Shown here piece after piece: positions 59,279 to 64,000 of a stretch of DNA of 64,000 nt (position 1 is its first letter; each line of letters opens with the position of its first letter). Made by a program: the position numbers and the translations under genes. This stretch comes from Sulfuritalea sp. GTDB lineage: Bacteria; Pseudomonadota; Gammaproteobacteria; Burkholderiales; Rhodocyclaceae. The stretch lies in contig JAMPYF010000010.1 in NCBI GenBank assembly GCA_023700805.1, positions 41,407 to 105,406 on the forward strand, in the 5' to 3' direction. The notes below the pieces were generated by a model. That model saw only the letters and a list, made by a program, of their open reading frames with translations. It was not told the DNA's origin and did not search any database.

Positions 59279-59710
59279 ATGCCCAAGCCAGCCAGCACGA
59301 CCCGCGCCAAGGCGCTGGAAACCTTCGCCAACCCCGCGCCGCACAGGGATTACCAGATCCACATGGAAATCCCCGAATTCACCTGCCTGTGCCCCAAGAC
59401 CGGGCAGCCGGATTTCGCCGTGCTGACGCTGGACTACATCGCCGACAAGGTCTGCATCGAACTGAAAAGCCTCAAGCTCTACATCTGGAGTTTTCGCGAG
59501 GAAGGGCATTTCCACGAGGACGTCACCAACCGCATCCTCGACGACCTGGTGCGTGCCGCCCAGCCGCGCTTCATGCGCCTCACCGCGCGCTTTTACGTGC
59601 GCGGCGGCATTTTCACCAATGTCGTTGCCGAGCACCGCAAGAAAGGCTGGAAGCCGGCGGCGAAAATCGAACTGGCGGAGTTCCCGGCGCAGTCCAACAC
59701 CCGCGGCTGA
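59279..59710 (+). CDS. queF: NADPH-dependent 7-cyano-7-deazaguanine reductase (single-domain QueF)
   Basis: 143 aa, the short YkvM-type QueF. It reduces preQ0 to preQ1 for queuosine in tRNA. The catalytic Cys is in [20 protein letters not shown], and the family motif [20 protein letters not shown] supplies the Glu and His that bind substrate and cofactor. The ATG at 59279 gives the usual length. The gene converges on the enoyl-CoA hydratase gene; a GCTGAGG/CCTCAGC hairpin spans both stops (59706-59732) and may act as a two-way terminator. Confidence 0.95.
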   Translation: MPKPASTTRAKALETFANPAPHRDYQIHMEIPEFTCLCPKTGQPDFAVLTLDYIADKVCIELKSLKLYIWSFREEGHFHEDVTNRILDDLVRAAQPRFMRLTARFYVRGGIFTNVVAEHRKKGWKPAAKIELAEFPAQSNTRG

Positions 59711-59727
59711 GGCCGCGGGCCGGCTCC

Positions 59728-60489
59728 TCAGCGCGGCTTCCTGCCCTCGAGGAAGCTGCCGATCCGCGCGGCAATCTCGGGACTGGTCTGGGTCAGGCCG
59801 GCAGCCAGGGATTCGACATAGAAGCCGTCGTCGGCGGACATGTTGCTGATGCGCTGGATCGCGGTAACCATCGCGTAGTTCGCCAGCGGCGTGTTCTCGG
59901 CGATGCGCGCGGCCAGTTCCAGCGCCTTGGCCATGCCTGCGCCCTCCTCCACCAGATAGTGCGAAAGCCCCAGCCGCTGGCCTTCCTCCGCCTCATAGAT
60001 GCGCCCGGTCAGCATCATTTCGCACATGCGGCCCTGGCCAATGATGCGCGCCACGCGCACCGAGGCGCCACCGCCGACGAAAATCCCGTGGCGGCCTTCG
60101 GGCAACTGGTACATCGCCGATGGCTCGGCCACGCGCACATGGGTCGCCGTCGCCAGTTCCAGCCCGCCGCCGATCACCGCGCCCTGCAGCACCGCGATGA
60201 CCGGCGTGCCGGACATCTGGATGCGGCTGAACACGCGCTGCCAGCCCTGCGAATGCTTCATCACGGCAAAGGGCTCGCGGTGCTGGTGCTCGGAGAGGTC
60301 GAGTCCGGCGCAGAAGTGCTTGCCCTCGCCGGCCAGGATGATTACCCGCGTAGCTTCCGGCGCGCCATCCCAGGCCTTTTCCAGCGCCGCCAGCAGGCGG
60401 TCGCTGATCGCATTGCGCTTGGCTGGCCGCGCCAGCGTGATGGTGTAGATGCCGTCCGCGGACGAGGTTTTTACGATGGGTTCAGTCAC
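59728..60489 (-). CDS. Enoyl-CoA hydratase/isomerase (crotonase) family protein
   Basis: 253 aa from GTG at 60489, chosen because AAGGA lies six bases upstream; the frame continues 19 codons further into the synthase gene. Crotonase motifs are ARPAKRNAISDRLLAALEKA, GEGKHFCAGLDLSEHQ (oxyanion Ala-Gly), AVIGGGLELATATHVRVAEP and YQLPEGRHGIFVGGGASVRV, with a Glu in each active-site loop. Next to a feruloyl-CoA synthase it could hydrate or cleave hydroxycinnamoyl-CoA, but ordinary beta-oxidation is equally possible. The gene ends the operon on the minus strand. Confidence 0.88.
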   Translation of the reverse strand: MTEPIVKTSSADGIYTITLARPAKRNAISDRLLAALEKAWDGAPEATRVIILAGEGKHFCAGLDLSEHQHREPFAVMKHSQGWQRVFSRIQMSGTPVIAVLQGAVIGGGLELATATHVRVAEPSAMYQLPEGRHGIFVGGGASVRVARIIGQGRMCEMMLTGRIYEAEEGQRLGLSHYLVEEGAGMAKALELAARIAENTPLANYAMVTAIQRISNMSADDGFYVESLAAGLTQTSPEIAARIGSFLEGRKPR

Positions 60490-60499
60490 TTCATGTCCT

Positions 60500-62374
60500 T
60501 CAGCTTGCGCCCAGGGTGATGACGCCGCCGTCGACTTCGTCGGCATACAGATGCAGCACCAGGTCGGCGCGACGCGTCAGCACCGCGCGCTGGTTGATGT
60601 AGCCCTTGTCGGTGATCTCGCCGGCCTCGGTCGAGGGCGGCTCGGCCATCAGCAGCAGCCGCGTCGGGTAGGTGCTCGATCCGCCGCCTTCGCGCTTCAT
60701 GCGCAGCAGGCCCTCGCGCACCCGCTCCTTGACCATCGGATGGCGCAGCACCTGGTCGGCCGGCGCGTCGGCCGGCAACTGCGCCAGGCGCCGGCACTCC
60801 GACATGTTGGGAAACACCAGGAAGCCGATCTCGTCGCGGTCGTGGCCGGTCACCACGATGTCCTGCGCCACCGGCGACAGCGCGTCGATGCCGGCCACGC
60901 GCAAGGAGCCGACATGCACCCAGGTGCCGGTCAGCAGCTTGAAATCCTCGGCGACGCGGCCGTCAAACAGCAGGCCCTGCTCGGGTCGCGTCGGATCGAC
61001 GAATTCGACCGCGTCGCCGATGATGTAGAAGCCGTCCTCATCGAAGGCCTCCTGCGTCAGCCTGGGCTGCTTCCAGTAGCCGGGAAAGACGTTGGGTCCC
61101 TTGACGCGCACTTCGAGCTTGTCGGCCACCGGCACCAGCTTGAGCTCGGTGCCGGGAATCGGCACGCCGATCACGCCCGAGCGCACCGCCTGGAAATGAC
61201 AGTCGGTGGCGGCCGGGGCGGTCTCGGTCGAACCCCAGGACGACAGCATGGTGACGGGCTCGCCCAGCTCCATGCGCGCCAGGCGGTCGAGTTCCTCCCA
61301 CAGGTGCTGCGGCAGCGCCGCGCCGGCGTAGAAAATGATCTGCAGGCGGGAAAAGAAATTCCTGCGCAAGGCGGCGTTGTCGCGCAGCAGCGGCACCAGC
61401 ATGTCATAGGCGCGCGGCACGCTGAAATACTGGGTCGGCGCGATCTCGGTGAGGTTGCGCACGGTCTTGTCGATCAGCCCCGGCGCCGGCTTGCCGCCGT
61501 CGATGTAGAAGCTGCCGCCCCAGCAAAGCACCTTGTTGAAGCAGTAGTTGCCGCCGAAGACGTGGCTCCAGGGCAGCCAGTCGACGATCACCGGCTTCTG
61601 TTTGGCCATGAAGGGCCAGATCTGGGCATTGGCTTCCTGGTTCGAGCACATCATGCGCTGGGTGGTGATCACGGCCTTCGGCGCGCCGATCGAACCCGAG
61701 GTGAACAGGAATTTGGCGATGGTGTCGGGCGTCACCGCGGCGAAGGCACGCCGCACCGCCGCGTACTTGCCGGTGGGGTCGATGCCGGCCCGCTCCATCG
61801 CGGCAAAGGCATAAGTCCCCGCCTGCGGCTGGCTGTTGCCGCCGGCGATCACGATGCCGTCATGCAAGCTCCTGACCGCAGCGACGGCCGGCATGAAGCG
61901 CTCGATCGGATCGGCGAAGATGAGGCCGGGGCGCAGCAGCTCGACGTTGGCCCTGAGCTTGGCGAAATCCTTCGACATCAGGGAATTGCCCGGCGACACC
62001 GCGCAATGCGGCACGCCGATGTGCAGGCAGGCCAGCATCAGCAGCGCGTGTTCGATGCCGTTGTCGGACAGCACCATCACCGGCCGCTCGGCCGACAGTT
62101 CGAGGCCGAGCAGCGCGTTGGCGATCGCCTTGACGCGGGCCAGCGCCGCGCCGTAGCTGACGCGGATCCACTCGCCGTCGGCGCCGCGCTCGGCGAGGAA
62201 CACCGCGTCCGGGGTTTCGCGCGCCCAACGCTCCAGCCATTCTCCGCTGCAGCGCAGCGAACTTGCCGGCAGGGGAATCGCCGAACGCAGGCGGCGGCTG
62301 CCGTCGGCATGGCTTTCGACAATGACCGACGGATCGGCGAACAGGTCCGCGGGTTTTCTTGCAATGGAATTCAT
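60500..62374 (-). CDS. Feruloyl-CoA synthase-like acyl-CoA ligase
   Basis: 624 aa of the ANL (AMP-forming) superfamily. The P-loop is FLFTSGSIGAPKAVITTQRM, the adenine motif is MLSSWGSTETAPAATD, and EVRVKGPNVFPGYWKQPRLT and GLLFDGRVAEDFKLLTGTWV follow. VHVGSLRVAGIDALSPVAQD and the C-terminal GEITDKGYINQRAVL with the adenylation Lys match FcsA-type feruloyl-CoA synthases closely. It activates hydroxycinnamic or related aromatic acids. ATG at 62374 was taken; 62383 is an alternative abutting GGGAG. It lies 140 bp downstream of a branched-chain-type substrate-binding protein gene. Confidence 0.87.
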   Translation of the reverse strand: MNSIARKPADLFADPSVIVESHADGSRRLRSAIPLPASSLRCSGEWLERWARETPDAVFLAERGADGEWIRVSYGAALARVKAIANALLGLELSAERPVMVLSDNGIEHALLMLACLHIGVPHCAVSPGNSLMSKDFAKLRANVELLRPGLIFADPIERFMPAVAAVRSLHDGIVIAGGNSQPQAGTYAFAAMERAGIDPTGKYAAVRRAFAAVTPDTIAKFLFTSGSIGAPKAVITTQRMMCSNQEANAQIWPFMAKQKPVIVDWLPWSHVFGGNYCFNKVLCWGGSFYIDGGKPAPGLIDKTVRNLTEIAPTQYFSVPRAYDMLVPLLRDNAALRRNFFSRLQIIFYAGAALPQHLWEELDRLARMELGEPVTMLSSWGSTETAPAATDCHFQAVRSGVIGVPIPGTELKLVPVADKLEVRVKGPNVFPGYWKQPRLTQEAFDEDGFYIIGDAVEFVDPTRPEQGLLFDGRVAEDFKLLTGTWVHVGSLRVAGIDALSPVAQDIVVTGHDRDEIGFLVFPNMSECRRLAQLPADAPADQVLRHPMVKERVREGLLRMKREGGGSSTYPTRLLLMAEPPSTEAGEITDKGYINQRAVLTRRADLVLHLYADEVDGGVITLGAS

Positions 62375-62440
62375 GGGCGACATCTCCCGGGCTTCGTGAG
62401 TATCGTGGGCGCAGCGGAAAGAAACGCCACCGCACAGACC

Positions 62441-62475
62441 CATCGACCCCGCCGCAGGCAGCGGCGAGGTCGATG
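62441..62475 (-). other. Strong hairpin between substrate-binding protein and synthase genes
   Basis: A nearly perfect 35-nt stem-loop (arms CATCGACC-CCGCCGC and GCGGCG-AGGTCGATG, loop AGGCA) 40 nt past the upstream stop. There is no T-run, so it is more likely an mRNA-processing or partial-attenuation structure that sets a high level of the binding protein relative to downstream enzymes. Confidence 0.55.
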
Positions 62476-62514
62476 TTTGCGGACAGCGGCAGTGCGCCGC
62501 CGATCAGGTCTGCC

Positions 62515-63654
62515 TTACTTGAGGATCTTCCAGTCCCCGTTCTCGACCGTGGCCATGATCGCGGCACGTCCGTCGAAGCCGTTGTGATCCTTGGCCGACA
62601 TGCTGAACACGCCATGCACGCCCGGCAACTCCTTGATGCCTTCCAGCGCATCGCGCAGGGCGACGCGGAACTCGGCGGTGCCGGGCTTGGCCTTCTTCAT
62701 CGCTTCGGGCACGGCGCGGTTGAGCAGCAGATAGGCATCCCAGCCATGGCCGCCGAAGGTCGAGCGGCTGTTGGCGCCGTGCGCGCCCTCATACACCTTG
62801 ATGTATTCGAGCGCGGCCTTCTTCGACGGATGGCTGTCGGGCAGTTGCTCGGCCAGCAGCATCGGGCCGACCGGGAACAGCGTGCCCTCGACGTTCTTGC
62901 CGCCGACACGGAGGAAATCGCGATTGGCGATGCCGTGCGTCTGGTAGAACTTGCCCTTGTAGCCGCGCTCGATCAGGGTCGCCTGCGGCAATACCGCGGG
63001 CGTGCCGGAACCGGCGATCAGGATCGCGTCCGGGTTGGCCGCGACCAGCTTGAGAGCCTGCCCGGTAACGCTGGTGTCATTGCGCTGATAGGCTTCCGCT
63101 ACGGCGATCTTGATGCCCTTGGCTTCGGCTGCGCCCTGCATCGCCTTCAACCAGAGCTGGCCATAGGGATCGGCATAGCCGATGAAGCCTATGGTCTTGA
63201 CCTTGTTGGCGGCCATGTGGTCCGCGATCGCGATCGCCATCTGGGTGAAGTTCTGCGGCGTGGTGAACACCCAGGGCGCCTTGTCGCCGGCGGGCGGCAG
63301 CGGCGCCATGGCGATCTGCGGCGTCTTGGTCTCGAACGCGACTTCCAGGATCGCCATCGAGGTGGGCGTCGCGGTCGAACCGATGATCGCATCGACCTTG
63401 TCTTCGCCGGTGAACTTGCGGGCGTTCTTTACCGCCGTGCTGGGGTCGGTGGCATCGTCGAGCACGATGTATTTGACCTTCTGGCCGCCGACCGTCTGCG
63501 GCAGCAGGGCAAAGGTGTTCTTCTCGGGAATGCCCAGCGACGCCGCCGGTCCGGTGGCCGAAACGCTGACGCCGATGGTGATGTCGGCCCAGGCCGAACC
63601 CGCCGCCAGAACCAGCGCCAACGCCTGCGCCAATACGAGTTTCTTGATTTTCAT
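62515..63654 (-). CDS. Branched-chain-amino-acid-type ABC transporter substrate-binding protein
   Basis: 379 aa. A signal peptide (KKLVLAQALALVLAAGSAWA) is followed by a periplasmic type I binding fold: ITIGVSVSATGPAASLGIPE, VDAIIGSTATPTSMAILEVA, TIGFIGYADPYGQLWLKAMQ and FGGHGWDAYLLLNRAVPEAM. Such LivK-like proteins near aromatic acyl-CoA ligases often bind aromatic acids; that substrate is inferred. No permease or ATPase genes of the transporter are in the window. AGGAGGAGAC precedes the ATG, and a good sigma-70 promoter lies upstream. Confidence 0.92.
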   Translation of the reverse strand: MKIKKLVLAQALALVLAAGSAWADITIGVSVSATGPAASLGIPEKNTFALLPQTVGGQKVKYIVLDDATDPSTAVKNARKFTGEDKVDAIIGSTATPTSMAILEVAFETKTPQIAMAPLPPAGDKAPWVFTTPQNFTQMAIAIADHMAANKVKTIGFIGYADPYGQLWLKAMQGAAEAKGIKIAVAEAYQRNDTSVTGQALKLVAANPDAILIAGSGTPAVLPQATLIERGYKGKFYQTHGIANRDFLRVGGKNVEGTLFPVGPMLLAEQLPDSHPSKKAALEYIKVYEGAHGANSRSTFGGHGWDAYLLLNRAVPEAMKKAKPGTAEFRVALRDALEGIKELPGVHGVFSMSAKDHNGFDGRAAIMATVENGDWKILK

Positions 63655-63721
63655 GTCTCCTCCTGTTTTTTTGATTGGGTGCTCGCCCGCCCGGGAATCA
63701 CTGGCTTGAGGCGACGAACGG

Positions 63722-63749
63722 ATTGTAGGCGGCGTTTGTTCGATGTCAA
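63722..63749 (-). promoter_or_regulatory. Sigma-70 promoter of the substrate-binding protein gene
   Basis: On the minus strand TTGACA (63749-63744), a 16-bp spacer and TACAAT (63727-63722) give a strong consensus promoter, start near 63715 and a ~60-nt leader. Confidence 0.7.
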
Positions 63750-63789
63750 CCTGTTTGATAAACACCTACATGACGCGCTTGCCGCCAGT

Positions 63790-64000
63790 CTAACTGGATT
63801 CTTGCCCATCCTCCGTCGGGGCCCTGAGCAGCGCGCGCACGGTCTGCAAACCCAGCGGAAAGTCGAAAGCCGCCAGCTGGCGTTCGAGCTGCATGGCCTC
63901 GGCGCCGAAGCTGGCCAGGAGCAGCGCGCGGTGGCTGGCGAACAGTTCCCCGGCCGCCGTGTCGTCTCTGGCCAGCAGCGATTCCAGTTGCGCCAGCACC
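63790..64000 (-). CDS. Hybrid sensor kinase/regulator C-terminal fragment, cut by window end
   Basis: Only the last ~69 codons are present. The sequence LESLLARDDTAAGELFASHR and LQTVRALLRAP resembles the short helical tail found after the receiver domain of hybrid histidine kinases, with the repeated Asp/Ala-rich helix pattern of an Hpt-like end. No catalytic motif is inside the window. It ends about 40 bp upstream of the binding-protein promoter on the same strand. The assignment is tentative. Confidence 0.4.
   Translation of the reverse strand, partial: VLAQLESLLARDDTAAGELFASHRALLLASFGAEAMQLERQLAAFDFPLGLQTVRALLRAPTEDGQESS

Noticed and set aside
63610..63628. CCAGCGCCAAC near the signal peptide of the binding protein
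   Set aside because: Eleven bases fit the dispersed motif, but the conserved TYT end is replaced by GCC; it is within chance for an Ala/Leu-rich signal peptide.

Overview
The window is GC-rich, tightly packed bacterial chromosome. Family content and arrangement (OmpR/EnvZ, KdpD/KdpE, ZipA next to SMC and LigA, IspD/IspF, RtcB with archease, feruloyl-CoA-type aromatic catabolism) point to a betaproteobacterium, plausibly of the Rhodocyclales/Sterolibacteriaceae kind. That placement is inference from gene content. No rRNA, tRNA, CRISPR array or complete insertion sequence was seen.

Left third (1-15483, all minus strand). Fourteen genes run the same way with gaps of 0-58 bp or 4-bp overlaps. 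In transcription order they are: a PEBP-family protein, nicotinamidase, nicotinate phosphoribosyltransferase, a PolX/PHP DNA polymerase, archease, an Hsp70 paralogue, a Lon-like AAA protease, DnaJ, RtcB RNA ligase, a decayed MarC gene, a C39-like peptidase, a RimK-like ATP-grasp ligase, a GCS2-type carboxylate-amine ligase, and the start of an N-formylglutamate amidohydrolase. RNA repair, protein quality control, NAD salvage and a peptide amidoligase cassette therefore share one directon. A FNR-type box with a matching -10 lies in front of the Hsp70 gene.

Stress and membrane region (15484-25546). A cyclopropane-type fatty acid methyltransferase is paired with a geranylgeranyl-reductase-family flavoprotein and followed by two Hsp20 genes, a DUF2934 gene, a Cys-rich hypothetical and a PAS-domain gene. 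Two intergenic regions here share tandem palindromes of the form ATAC-N10-GTAT with identical 23-bp spacing, which suggests a small regulon. Then come two small exported proteins, ompR-envZ with an overlapping truncated haemoglobin, an AI-2E/PerM permease and a cyclic-nucleotide-binding protein.

Middle (25586-39760). A minus-strand isoprenoid/thioredoxin operon (ispD, tlpA-like, thioredoxin-like, ispF, thpR) is followed on the plus strand by an MgtC-like membrane protein and an AmmeMemoRadiSam cassette: fused MEMO-AMMECR1, radical SAM, GNAT. Next are an AT-richer lipoprotein gene, a kdpD(truncated)-kdpE-kup operon, and a MASE3-PAS histidine kinase.

Right (39992-64000). Three consecutive oxidoreductases with twin-arginine-like leaders precede an NTT-like transporter. 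Then come mfd-aroG-DUF1015, an HU protein with a histone-H1-like tail, hpt, galU, and the smc-zipA-ligA operon with divergent queF. Last is an aromatic-acid module: substrate-binding protein, feruloyl-CoA synthase, enoyl-CoA hydratase. A hybrid sensor kinase C-terminus is cut by the window end.

The most unusual signal is at the DNA level. A 16-bp motif (consensus RARAGTTGGCGCTGGC) occurs eight times across the window on both strands, inside seven genes in three different reading frames and once between genes. It is therefore conserved as DNA and not as protein.
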